A stretch of DNA of 37,831 nucleotides, taken from contig JAFXJJ010000019.1 of NCBI GenBank assembly GCA_017532345.1, positions 1 through 37,831 of the forward strand, in the 5' to 3' direction. The DNA is from Erysipelotrichales bacterium (GTDB lineage Bacteria; Bacillota_I; Bacilli_A; Erysipelotrichales; Erysipelotrichaceae). Positions 15,261 to 22,741 of the stretch are shown here, in pieces. The translations under genes were made by a program, and so were the position numbers. The notes under the pieces were generated by a model, which was not told the DNA's origin, did no database searches, and worked only from the letters and a program-made list of their open reading frames with translations. The stretch's first letter is position 1, and each line of letters begins with the position of its first letter.

Positions 15261-15289
15261 TTGTTGGATAAATTATACTATGTTATTAT
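15261..15289 (+). promoter_or_regulatory. Promoter of the intergenic structured RNA
   Basis: TTGTTG (15261-15266), 17 nt, TATTAT (15284-15289). The predicted start near 15296 falls exactly at the first base-paired position of the RNA described in the next entry. Confidence 0.62.
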
Positions 15290-15295
15290 GTAGTC

Positions 15296-15515
15296 AACCA
15301 AAAGATGATGGAGGTTCATACACTCCAATAACAGAAGCTATCTAAATGTAGTTTCTATATCTCCATAATAAATGCCATCCTTTGGGCAATTACAAATAGC
15401 AAAAGCGTAAATTTGTTAATTTGTTCCCTAAGCAACCATACATTTTATTCAGTAAGTCCCTAACTACTGTTGCTATTTGTAAAGAAAGAGGAGGATAATC
15501 TATCCTCCTTTTATT
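15296..15515 (+). ncRNA. Putative structured small RNA between folT and sigK
   Basis: A noncoding unit of about 220 nt with its own promoter and an intrinsic terminator. The 5' domain has CCAAA/TTTGG plus GATG/CATC (15298-15307 with 15376-15385), ATGGAG/CTCCAT (15308-15313 with 15361-15366) and an 8-bp hairpin AGAAGCTA/TAGTTTCT (15333-15356). The 3' domain is closed by a perfect 13-bp helix, TTACAAATAGCAA/TTGCTATTTGTAA (15390-15402 with 15470-15482), enclosing hairpin CAGTA/TACTG. The motif TCCCTAA occurs twice in predicted unpaired positions (15425, 15457), which resembles C-rich target-binding motifs of small RNAs. There is no open frame longer than eight codons with an SD. It does not match 6S, SRP, tmRNA or known riboswitches by eye. 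The function is unknown. Confidence 0.6.
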
Positions 15516-15518
15516 TTG
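15490..15518. terminator. Terminator shared by the structured RNA and sigK
   Basis: Stem GGAGGATA/TATCCTCC, loop ATC, followed by TTTTATTTT on the + strand. On the - strand the tail is CTTTCTTT, a weaker U-run. It lies at the stop codon of the opposing sigK gene. Confidence 0.85.
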
Positions 15519-16197
15519 TATTAAATAGCTTTAATAATTTAACGAATGCTCTTTTCTCTAACTTAGATACATAACTACGCGATATATTCTTTTCTTTAGC
15601 GATTTGTCTTTGAGTAAGAGGTTGTTGATTATTTAAACCATATCGCATAATAATTATTTCCTTTTCCTTATCTTCCAGTGTGTCTATATACTCATATAGT
15701 TTCTGATACTGTTCTTTTTTATACAGCATATCAGTAACATCAACTGTAGTTTCAGCATCAATTACATCTACTAAACTAATCTCATTACCATCTTTATCAT
15801 AGCCAATTGGATCTTGAAGCGAAATATCATTTAAGGTCTTTTTATTTGATCTTAAATGCATTAATATCTCGTTCTCAATACAGCGTGCAGCATAAGTTGT
15901 AAGTTTATTTTGTTTGGTGTTATCATACGTATCAACAGCTTTAATTAAGCCAATTGTACCTATACTAATTAAATCATCACTAGTATAATGATTATTCTCA
16001 TATTTCTTAACAATATGTGCAATTAATCTAAGATTATGCTCGATTAGAATTCTTCTAGCTTCCTTGTCTCCTTTAGATAGTCTTTCAAGCATTTCCTTTT
16101 CTTCTTCATCATTTAGAGGAGTTGGAAAGCTTTGTGATTTTAAATATCCTAATAAAGGGAAAAATGATGTCAATAACATAATAAATGTTGTAAACAT
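15511..16197 (-). CDS. sigK: RNA polymerase sporulation sigma factor SigK (pro-form)
   Basis: A 228-residue sigma-70 family factor closely resembling pro-sigma-K, the late mother-cell sporulation factor. The hydrophobic N-terminus (about 1-20) is the expected pro-sequence. Region 2 carries ARRILIEHNLRLIAHIVKKYEN, SIGTIGLIKAVDTY and TYAARCIENEILMHLRS. Region 4 has an RMYGL-like turn followed by an HTH (QRQIAKEKNISRSYVSKLEKRA). The gene is uninterrupted, with no skin-type element. The SD AGGTGA is 5 nt before the ATG. A CATATAAT on the - strand (16220-16213) could be a sigma-E-type -10, which would fit known sigK control but has no clear -35. Confidence 0.92.
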   Translation of the reverse strand: MFTTFIMLLTSFFPLLGYLKSQSFPTPLNDEEEKEMLERLSKGDKEARRILIEHNLRLIAHIVKKYENNHYTSDDLISIGTIGLIKAVDTYDNTKQNKLTTYAARCIENEILMHLRSNKKTLNDISLQDPIGYDKDGNEISLVDVIDAETTVDVTDMLYKKEQYQKLYEYIDTLEDKEKEIIIMRYGLNNQQPLTQRQIAKEKNISRSYVSKLEKRAFVKLLKLFNTK

Positions 16198-16381
16198 TTA
16201 ATCACCTAATGTATTATATGAAGATTAAGATGTTTTAAGACTATAAACATTGTTTAGTTACGATATTAAATATAAATTATAAAAATATATGTTGTAACGA
16301 TGATTTTTTTAAATAAGTGTTGTATAATATATATTATAAGTTAAGAATAATGTATTATAAATAAGCTATAGGAGAATATTT

Positions 16382-16882
16382 ATGAAGAAACATGATATTT
16401 TATTATTAAATTACAAAAAGAATGAATGGGAGAAAAATCTTAATGAATTGAATGAAACTTGTCAGAAATTAATAAAAGCTTATTCAGTTGATCCGAGTGA
16501 TTATCGTGATTTAAATGTGTTCTTTGATTGTGACATGTTTATAGGAGAGCAATTTGGAATATCAATTGTAGATAGTAATTGTATGATCTTTGATTTTCCA
16601 AAATTGTTAGCTGATTTATTTAGTGCTTCAGCATATACAGATAAATCTTTTCAAACTTTTATGAGTTCATTTGTATCTAAAAGAAGTATTTTATTTACAA
16701 TAGATTCAAAACATTTTAAGAAACATGTTAGAAGTAATGAGGTGTTAGCTGAATATGTAGGAGAAGATATAGATAAATTCTTTGATGATTTATTAGAACT
16801 AGATAAATTAATTAGAAAAGCCATTTTTAATAACTACAATATCTTTTACTTTGAAAAGGATATTGACGAATTAGCAAAATAG
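16382..16882 (+). CDS. Hypothetical protein
   Basis: A 166-residue, mostly helical soluble protein that I do not recognise. There is no signal peptide, membrane segment or known motif. It is rich in Asp, Lys and Phe, with an acidic C-terminal region (YVGEDIDKFFDDLLELDK). A TATAAT at 16323-16328 lies a suitable distance upstream, and AGGAGAA precedes the ATG. ridA follows 34 nt later with no terminator between, so they may share a transcript. It lies next to sigK but divergently, so a link to sporulation is not shown. Confidence 0.7.
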   Translation: MKKHDILLLNYKKNEWEKNLNELNETCQKLIKAYSVDPSDYRDLNVFFDCDMFIGEQFGISIVDSNCMIFDFPKLLADLFSASAYTDKSFQTFMSSFVSKRSILFTIDSKHFKKHVRSNEVLAEYVGEDIDKFFDDLLELDKLIRKAIFNNYNIFYFEKDIDELAK

Positions 16883-16916
16883 TGACAAAATTCTATATAG
16901 AATTGGAGGAGTTACT

Positions 16917-17291
16917 ATGAACATCATTTCAACAAGCAAGGCACCAGCAGCTATTGGTCCTTATTCACAAGCAATTATGGTAGGAGATATTCTTTATACA
17001 TCAGGTCAAATTCCTGTTAATCCAGAAACTGGTAATGTAGATGGTACTACAATTACTGAGCAAGCAGAACAAGTTATGAAGAACTTGGAAGCTGTTTTAA
17101 ATGAAGCTGGTATGACATTTGAGAATGTTGTAAAGACTACATGTTTCTTATCAGATATGAAGAATTTTGCTGCATTTAATGAAGTCTATGCAAAGTATTT
17201 CACAGGTAAACCTGCACGTTCATGTGTTGCAGTATTAGAAATTCCTAAAGGAGTACTTTGTGAAGTAGAGTGTGTTGCTTATAAAAAATAG
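16917..17291 (+). CDS. ridA: RidA family enamine/imine deaminase
   Basis: A 124-residue member of the YjgF/YER057c/UK114 (Rid) family, which hydrolyses reactive enamine/imine intermediates made by PLP enzymes and so protects those enzymes. Family landmarks are APAAIGPYSQAI near the N-terminus, YTSGQIP, the VVKTTCFLSDMKNFAAFNEVYAKYF core and PARSCVAVLEIPKG. The arginine in this last segment is the one that binds the substrate carboxylate in RidA proper. Length is typical and GGAGG precedes the ATG. It ends in a strong terminator shared with the opposing LysR gene. Confidence 0.95.
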   Translation: MNIISTSKAPAAIGPYSQAIMVGDILYTSGQIPVNPETGNVDGTTITEQAEQVMKNLEAVLNEAGMTFENVVKTTCFLSDMKNFAAFNEVYAKYFTGKPARSCVAVLEIPKGVLCEVECVAYKK

Positions 17292-17315
17292 GTTGTCTTA
17301 GACAACCTTTTATTT
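17290..17315. terminator. Bidirectional terminator between ridA and LysR gene
   Basis: Stem AGGTTGTC/GACAACCT, loop TTA, followed by TTTATTTTA. It spans the ridA stop and the opposing gene's stop. A-rich sequence on the other side allows - strand use. Confidence 0.82.
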
Positions 17316-18164
17316 TACATTGAAATTTAGTGATGCAAGTAAGTTTTTTACTACATTAGGAGCATCATTTTTATATACTAATCCATAACTATAATTAAAT
17401 CTATCATCATTAAGTGGTAGTGTTTTTATAGTAGCATATGGATAAGTAATTATTGGTTCTTGAATATAGAGTGTATCTCGTTCACATACCTTGAATATTG
17501 AACGGTCATTACCATCAATTAGTTCATATTTGATGTGATCTTTGTCTAATTGATTTATGAAATGATGAAGAACAACTGAGTCATTATTAGATACATATAT
17601 TTTATAATCCTTTAGATCATCTAAACGAATGGATTTATTCGTAAATAAGTCATTAGTAGATGAAATATAAACTTGAAGTGGTAATTCTTGTATTTCAGTG
17701 AATGATAGCTCATTTGGTAATACTTTTTTCTCACATTCTAAAATATCAATTTCATCGTTTATTACCATATCTAAACTAGGATTATCAATAGAAACATAGT
17801 TAATATTTAAACCAGGATGTTGAGTTTTATAGTTGTTGTATAGACTGTATTGTTTTGCTGGTAAAGTAGAACCAATCTTTATGTCTAATTTACCATCAGC
17901 ATTCTTTAAGTCTTCTAGCATATAAAGCATCGTTTGTTTTAACTTTAATATTCTAGCAGAAGTATCTACCACTTCTTCACCGTACATAGTTAGTGATATT
18001 ATTCCATCACTATTTTCATTAACTAATGGATATCCCAATTCATTCTCAAGAGTGGAGATAGCTTTATGTATATCTTTGGATGTTAGATGCAGTTGTTTAG
18101 CAGTTTTACGATAGTTTTTAGTTGCTGTTAGTGTAGTTAGTATTTGTAATTGTTCAAAATTCAT
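17310..18164 (-). CDS. LysR family transcriptional regulator
   Basis: A 284-residue LysR-type regulator. The N-terminal winged HTH is clear (NFEQLQILTTLTATKNYRKTAKQLHLTSKDIHKAISTLENELG, residues 2-44, with the usual VS..I replaced by DIHKAI), followed by a linker helix to about residue 90 and a periplasmic-binding-like effector domain with beta-strand pattern (LDIKIGSTL onwards). The effector and targets are unknown. It is not divergent from an obvious target gene: ridA is convergent and the CpXC gene on the other side starts about 195 nt away divergently. A GGAGAA SD precedes the ATG. Confidence 0.88.
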   Translation of the reverse strand: MNFEQLQILTTLTATKNYRKTAKQLHLTSKDIHKAISTLENELGYPLVNENSDGIISLTMYGEEVVDTSARILKLKQTMLYMLEDLKNADGKLDIKIGSTLPAKQYSLYNNYKTQHPGLNINYVSIDNPSLDMVINDEIDILECEKKVLPNELSFTEIQELPLQVYISSTNDLFTNKSIRLDDLKDYKIYVSNNDSVVLHHFINQLDKDHIKYELIDGNDRSIFKVCERDTLYIQEPIITYPYATIKTLPLNDDRFNYSYGLVYKNDAPNVVKNLLASLNFNVK

Positions 18165-18306
18165 ATATATTCTCCATATTATTTTAACTATAGTTTAATT
18201 TTAAACCGATTTATATCATAATGCAATGAATAAGATAAACAATAATATCATTTATTAATATTTTTCATTTATGTAAGCTTATAAAGTAGTGATTTGTGTT
18301 AAAATA

Positions 18307-18335
18307 TTGATATATTAATAGAATATTAGTATAAT
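18307..18335 (+). promoter_or_regulatory. Promoter of the CpXC gene
   Basis: TTGATA (18307-18312), 17 nt, TATAAT (18330-18335). SD GTGAGG follows about 10 nt later. Confidence 0.78.
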
Positions 18336-18359
18336 TATTATCGAAGTGAGGTAATACAA

Positions 18360-19325
18360 ATGAAAAAGTATACTATTGAATGTACAAAATGTAATAATGT
18401 AATTACGCAAACTGCAGAAGAAGCTGTAAATGCGACTAGAAATGAAGACGTAAAAAAACGTGTAATAATGAAACGTGTATTTGAAGCGAGATGTCCAAAA
18501 TGTCAAAATATCCATTTTGTTACAAGACCTTTCTTATACCAAGATGATGAAAGACGTGCTTTATATGTATTAGCAAGTGAAGGTATGGATGTTGATCGTT
18601 TTGTAAAGAAACAAAACTTAAAGGGAAATTATAAAAAGCAATATTCATTACGTGTAGTGCGTAGTATCAATCAATTAGTTGAAAAGATTTTATTAGTCGA
18701 AAATAATATCAATGATAAGGCTATTGAAGTATTAAAGCTATTCTTTGTAATGGGTGAAAAGAATTCTAATATTCGCAATGTATATTTTGAAGAATTAGAA
18801 GGAAATCGTATTAGATTAGCTGTTATTATGGCTGATGGTCGTCAATTGACTGCATATGCTGATGTAAAAGGATTAGAACGTATTGTTTCAATTAATAAGA
18901 AAGCTCTAAATGAAAAGAAGCATGAGTGGGAAGAAGTTAATGTTAAGTGGGCTATGGACTTCTATAATGCAAATGAGGCTGAAATCAATCGTATTGGTGC
19001 ATTAGTTGAAGAACAAACTAAACGTGAAAACGAAGCTTTAAAGAAACTTTTAGAAGAAAGAAAAGCTAAGGTTGAAGAAAAGAAACCTACTGCTAAGAAA
19101 ACTACTACAAAGAAGACTGAAACTAAGAAAACTGAAAAGAAAGAACCTAAAAAGACAACAAAGAAAACAGCTGAGAAGAAAGTAGCAGAGAAGAAAGTAG
19201 CAGAGAAGAAAGTAGCAGAGAAGAAAGTAGCAGAGAAGGAAACTAAAAAGACTACTGAAAAGAAGTCTACAAAGAAAGCTACAATCACAGAAACGAAAAA
19301 GACAACTAAAAAGACTGACAAATAA
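18360..19325 (+). CDS. CpXC domain protein with lysine/threonine-rich tail
   Basis: A 321-residue cytosolic protein. The N-terminus is a CpXC-type domain with two Cys-x-x-Cys knuckles (Cys8/Cys11 and Cys45/Cys48, the second in CPKC) likely to bind zinc. A folded middle part reaches about residue 215, then a charged helix (EEQTKRENEALKKLLEERKAKVEEKK). From about residue 240 to the end the chain is almost only Lys, Thr, Glu and Ala, with the pentapeptide AEKKV repeated four times. Such tails resemble histone H1-like or AlgP-like nucleic-acid-binding extensions. The biological role of CpXC proteins is unknown, and DNA or RNA binding is inference. It is monocistronic. Confidence 0.85.
   Translation: MKKYTIECTKCNNVITQTAEEAVNATRNEDVKKRVIMKRVFEARCPKCQNIHFVTRPFLYQDDERRALYVLASEGMDVDRFVKKQNLKGNYKKQYSLRVVRSINQLVEKILLVENNINDKAIEVLKLFFVMGEKNSNIRNVYFEELEGNRIRLAVIMADGRQLTAYADVKGLERIVSINKKALNEKKHEWEEVNVKWAMDFYNANEAEINRIGALVEEQTKRENEALKKLLEERKAKVEEKKPTAKKTTTKKTETKKTEKKEPKKTTKKTAEKKVAEKKVAEKKVAEKKVAEKETKKTTEKKSTKKATITETKKTTKKTDK
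19170..19238 (+). repeat. 15-bp tandem repeat encoding AEKKV
   Basis: Four consecutive 15-bp units (GCWGAGAAGAAAGTA) at 19170-19229, identical except for one base in the first, plus a partial fifth copy that turns into AEKET. Length variation here would stay in frame. Confidence 0.92.
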
Positions 19326-19332
19326 TAGTGGG

Positions 19333-19363
19333 AGAAGCATCAATTTAATTGATGTTTCTTTTA
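19333..19363 (+). terminator. Terminator of the CpXC gene
   Basis: Stem AGAAGCATCAAT/ATTGATGTTTCT with one G-U pair and loop TTA, followed by TTTTA. Confidence 0.78.
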
Positions 19364-19433
19364 ATAAATTAACATTTACTTAATGATTTGTTAGTATACT
19401 AATAGAGTAATAGATATAAGAAGGTGTTTGAAT

Positions 19434-20546
19434 ATGTTAATTGGTAATATATTAGATTATTTAGATTGGAGAGGTGACTTATCTCTTAATGAATCTCCAT
19501 TCAATGAAATTGATAGTTTAGTTTTGTCAATGTTAAGTTATGTTAGTATAGATGAATTAGTACCTAATATTGATTCTAATGACTATATATCTGTATATAC
19601 TTTAGGAAGAAAGTTCTTTGAGAAAAATACACCAGAAATATTGGCGCAAGATAAAAGTTTATTAGCTGACTCATATTTAGTATTGAAGCATATGCAGAAT
19701 ACAGTACGCTTTAAAAATGCGAAATTAGGTAAGTTCTATAGTAACACTGATGCTGAGAAAGAGATGCAATTTGCAGCAGTTCATATACTTTTAGATGACG
19801 GTACAACATACATCGCATATAGAGGTACAGATGATAGCTTAGTGGGATGGAAAGAAGATTTCAATATGGCGTATAAAGCGCCAGTACCATCTCAAATAGC
19901 AGCTAGGGAATATTTGAATACGACAGTTAAATTTGGCTTTAGAAAGTATCGTTTAGGAGGCCACTCAAAAGGTGGCAATCTTGCTGTATATGCAGCAGTA
20001 GAGTGTGATGATCGTATAAAGAATCGTATTATTAATGTCTATAGTAATGATGGACCTGGATTTAGAAAAGGTATGATTGAAAGTCCTAAATATCAAAAAA
20101 TGAAATCTAAAATAATATCAATAATCCCTGAATCAAGTATTATTGGTTTATTACTAGAACACCATGAGGAACATGTAGTTGTGAAGAGTAATCAAGTTGG
20201 ATTACTTCAACATGATGCATTAACATGGGAAGTTTTAGGCACTAACTTTATCACAATCGATAAGTTATCAGCTGAATCTGTTATTATAAGTCAAACAGTA
20301 TCGAATTGGTTGAATGAAATAGATGATGAGCGACGTGAAAAGTTTGTAGACACAGTATATGATGTCATTACTAAAACTGGCATGAGCAAATTATCTGATT
20401 TCAATAATGTATCACTTAAGCAGATGAATGCCTTTGTTAAGGGGATAACTGAATTAGATAATGAAAGTAGAAATATGATATTTGAAATTCTAAAAGCGCT
20501 AACTAGTGAATATGGTAGAGTAGTGAAAAATCAATTTATGAAGTAA
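19434..20546 (+). CDS. Mbeg1-like (DUF2974) alpha/beta hydrolase-like protein
   Basis: A 370-residue cytosolic protein resembling the Mbeg1-like/DUF2974 family, with a lipase-like alpha/beta hydrolase core. Residues 110-140 contain VHILLDDGTTYIAYRGTDDSLVGWKEDF, a class-3-lipase-like strand. The nucleophile elbow is GHSKG with Ser178, in GGHSKGGNLAVYAA. A later acidic residue (SNDGPGF) and histidine (LQHDAL) could complete a triad. The natural substrate is unknown. The frame starts at a TTG at 19428, but AAGGTG (19421-19426) spaced 7 nt from the ATG at 19434 decides the start. It is a single gene with no close partner. Confidence 0.85.
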   Translation: MLIGNILDYLDWRGDLSLNESPFNEIDSLVLSMLSYVSIDELVPNIDSNDYISVYTLGRKFFEKNTPEILAQDKSLLADSYLVLKHMQNTVRFKNAKLGKFYSNTDAEKEMQFAAVHILLDDGTTYIAYRGTDDSLVGWKEDFNMAYKAPVPSQIAAREYLNTTVKFGFRKYRLGGHSKGGNLAVYAAVECDDRIKNRIINVYSNDGPGFRKGMIESPKYQKMKSKIISIIPESSIIGLLLEHHEEHVVVKSNQVGLLQHDALTWEVLGTNFITIDKLSAESVIISQTVSNWLNEIDDERREKFVDTVYDVITKTGMSKLSDFNNVSLKQMNAFVKGITELDNESRNMIFEILKALTSEYGRVVKNQFMK

Positions 20547-20624
20547 ATGATTCTATAGTATATGTCTTTATATTGTGATGTATTCTCAATATAATAATTA
20601 ATTAGAAGCTGTAGAGGTATTAAA

Positions 20625-20954
20625 ATGGATGAACAAGTAAAAGCATACATAGATAAGTATCCGAAGGAAATTATTGATATGTTTAATATATTACGGAATA
20701 TTATCTATGAGAATATGGTATCTAAACCAGAGGAAATATTATGGGCGAGGTTACCAAGTTATTATGTTGGAGAGTCTTTTGTAAGATTCATTCCTTTTAA
20801 AAATCATATTAATATTGAAGCTAAAGTAATAATTAAATATAAGGAGCAATTATCTAATTATAAAATAACACCTAAAGGAATGTTGCAAATTTATCTAAAG
20901 CAAGATATTCCAGTAGATGTATTGAAACAAGTGTTTATTGAAAAATTAAACTAA
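20625..20954 (+). CDS. DUF1801 domain protein
   Basis: A 109-residue protein resembling the DUF1801/YdhG family. The start has the usual pattern (DEQVKAYIDKYPKEIIDMFNILRNII), followed by EEILWARLPSYYVGESFVRFIPFKNHINIEA. Family members have been linked to iron handling or DNA-repair-like folds, but none of this is established and I assign no function. AGAGGT lies 8 nt before the ATG. It lies between the Mbeg1-like gene and a convergent HAD gene. Confidence 0.75.
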   Translation: MDEQVKAYIDKYPKEIIDMFNILRNIIYENMVSKPEEILWARLPSYYVGESFVRFIPFKNHINIEAKVIIKYKEQLSNYKITPKGMLQIYLKQDIPVDVLKQVFIEKLN

Positions 20955-21015
20955 AGTACAAAAGTAAAGAATAGTTAATTTCAAAATAACGACAAATGAA
21001 CTTTATTTGTAAAGC

Positions 21016-21046
21016 AATAGCCCAGAAGTATAATCTGGGCTATTTT
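21016..21046. terminator. Hairpin terminator between convergent DUF1801 and HAD genes
   Basis: An 11-bp G+C-containing stem, AATAGCCCAGA/TCTGGGCTATT, with a 7-nt loop and TTTTAC on the + strand. The - strand tail is poor in T (GCTTTAC). It overlaps the HAD stop codon. Confidence 0.7.
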
Positions 21047-21777
21047 ACTATATTCATATGCTTAGGGTCTATATTATAAATTACATCTTTTCTTTCGACG
21101 ATAATTTGCATTTTATCTAATAAGTCATTATTTGAGGAGATTTTATCTAATAATTCTCTAGTAGGATTAATTGCTGTAGGATGTCCAGTATATTTAAACA
21201 TCGTTAAATCACCTGTAGTATCACCATATGCATAGCTATTGTCTAAATCAATATTATATTTTTCTGCTAGCTCTAGAATGGCTTTTTCTTTACTTCTAGA
21301 ATCCCACATAGGAACAATTCCACCTGTATATATACCGTAATTATCAGTTTCATAAATTGTACCACGCCAATCATCAAAGCGATATTTAAGTGCCATTTCA
21401 TTTACTAATTCAAAAGGTGAACCACTAATGGCAATCACTATGTGGCCTTGATTTTGATGGTATTTAATACGATCACGTGTATAAATATATACACGATCAC
21501 CTTTTTGTTCAATTACTTTTCTAGCAATGTGCTCTACATGTTCTTTACTAATACCAATTGTTGTTTCTTTGAAGATATCAGTCATTTTAAGTAAATAATC
21601 ATCATATTCACCCTGACGTCTATCCCATTTCATATATGCTGGACGAACATCATCAAACCATTTGCTTTCACTAATGATTTCATGAGTTATAAATTTTTTA
21701 AATAATTCTGTGATTAAACCTTCACGATAGATTGTACCATCGATATCAAAAAATGCAGCAATTTTCTTTTCTTCCAT
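21040..21777 (-). CDS. HAD-IB family phosphatase (phosphoserine phosphatase-like)
   Basis: A 245-residue HAD phosphohydrolase of the IB subfamily. Motif I is FFDIDGTI (nucleophile Asp11, Asp13), motif II is IAISGSPFELV, the lysine of motif III is in SKEKAILELAEKYN, and motif IV is YGDTTGDLTMF. The substrate is unknown: IB members include phosphoserine phosphatases, and the helical cap of about 80 residues fits this. An AAGGAGGA SD precedes the ATG. Its - strand promoter (TTGTTT-N16-TATAAT) lies in the region shared with the divergent phoP/phoR genes, near a PHO-box-like array, so phosphate control is possible. Confidence 0.88.
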   Translation of the reverse strand: MEEKKIAAFFDIDGTIYREGLITELFKKFITHEIISESKWFDDVRPAYMKWDRRQGEYDDYLLKMTDIFKETTIGISKEHVEHIARKVIEQKGDRVYIYTRDRIKYHQNQGHIVIAISGSPFELVNEMALKYRFDDWRGTIYETDNYGIYTGGIVPMWDSRSKEKAILELAEKYNIDLDNSYAYGDTTGDLTMFKYTGHPTAINPTRELLDKISSNNDLLDKMQIIVERKDVIYNIDPKHMNIVK

Positions 21778-21805
21778 ATATGTCCTCCTTAAACGTATTT
21801 TTATG

Positions 21806-21833
21806 ATTATAGCACAACATAGTAAAAAAACAA
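21806..21833 (-). promoter_or_regulatory. Promoter of the HAD phosphatase gene
   Basis: On the - strand, TTGTTT (21833-21828), 16 nt, TATAAT (21811-21806). Transcription would start about 20 nt before the start codon. Confidence 0.65.
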
Positions 21834-21893
21834 TGAAAAAGTTAGATGAACATGTTACAAGTTTTTAGTGATAAATGAATATTTTATATATAA

Positions 21894-21933
21894 TTTACAT
21901 AGATTTTACATTTCCCATTACATATACTTTACA
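21894..21933 (+). promoter_or_regulatory. PHO-box-like repeat array upstream of phoP
   Basis: TTTACA (21894), TTTACA (21905), ATTACA (21917) and TTTACA (21928) start 11, 12 and 11 nt apart, on one face of the helix. This is the layout of Bacillus PhoP boxes (TTHACA repeats). A TATAAT at 21969-21974 is the likely -10 of phoP, about 36 nt further on. The spacing to the promoter is longer than in typical activated B. subtilis promoters. Autoregulation of phoPR is the natural reading, and the divergent phosphatase gene could also be controlled. Confidence 0.68.
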
Positions 21934-22069
21934 ACAAAAAGGTAACATAATTACGTAGATTTATATTATATAATGACTGTTTTAAAGTCTAATAATTATA
22001 TATCTACTTACAAAGAAAATTTCCAATTACTAAACTTATGATTTATAATAATAGAGGAGGAGTGATATC

Positions 22070-22741
22070 ATGTCATTGATTTATATCGTTGAGGATGATC
22101 AAAATATTTCAGAAATAGAAACGTATGCGTTAAAGAGTGGTGGATTTGAAGTTGCTCCATTTTCAAGTGCGAAAGATTTCTATACTGCAGTAAATTCGAA
22201 AAAGCCAACATTGGTTATTCTTGATATTATGCTTCCAGATGATGATGGGCTAACAATCCTAAAACAATTAAAGAGTAATCCTGATACTATGAGTATCCCT
22301 GTTATTATGGTAAGTGCAAAAGATAGTGAAATGGACAAGGTTCGTGGCTTAGATAATGGTGCAGATGACTATCTAACTAAGCCATTTGGGGTTATGGAGT
22401 TAATAGCGAGAGTAAAAGCATTGATTAGAAGAATGGCACCAGTTGATACAGAAAAGTTCTTGCGCTACGAGAGTATTGTTATTGATGATGAAAAGCATCG
22501 TGTTTATGTTGAAGATATCAATATTGAATTAACATTTAAAGAATATGAGCTATTAAAAATACTAGTGTTAAATGCTGGAATTGTATTAACTAGAGATGTT
22601 CTTATGAATAAAGTATGGGGAACTGATTATCAAGGTGAAAGTCGAACTGTAGATATGCACATAAAGACCTTACGACAAAAGCTTAAAGATGCTGGACAGT
22701 TAATTAAGACAGTTCGTAATGTAGGGTATATGGTTGAGTAA
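22070..22741 (+). CDS. phoP: PhoP-type OmpR-family response regulator
   Basis: A 223-residue response regulator. The receiver domain (1-120) has acidic pocket Glu8-Asp9-Asp10, phospho-acceptor Asp52 in LVILDIMLPDDDG, and TKPF for the conserved lysine. The C-terminal OmpR/PhoB winged helix (about 130-223) has LTFKEYELLKILVLN and the recognition-helix region SRTVDMHIKTLRQKLKD. A GAGGAGGAG SD precedes the ATG. The upstream PHO-box-like repeats and the PhoR-like partner kinase are the reason for calling it PhoP rather than a generic regulator. Its stop overlaps the kinase start by one base. Confidence 0.82.
   Translation: MSLIYIVEDDQNISEIETYALKSGGFEVAPFSSAKDFYTAVNSKKPTLVILDIMLPDDDGLTILKQLKSNPDTMSIPVIMVSAKDSEMDKVRGLDNGADDYLTKPFGVMELIARVKALIRRMAPVDTEKFLRYESIVIDDEKHRVYVEDINIELTFKEYELLKILVLNAGIVLTRDVLMNKVWGTDYQGESRTVDMHIKTLRQKLKDAGQLIKTVRNVGYMVE

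Noticed and set aside
15249-15510. 6S RNA, SRP RNA or tmRNA as an explanation for the folT-sigK intergenic RNA
   Set aside because: No long-range pairing of the 5' and 3' ends with a central bubble (6S), no GGAA-capped SRP hairpin, and no tRNA-like ends (tmRNA). It is left as an unassigned RNA.
18962-19343. Long - strand frames rich in Phe, Leu and Val
   Set aside because: They are antisense to the Lys-rich tail of the CpXC gene. The AAG/AAA codons read as CTT/TTT on the other strand.
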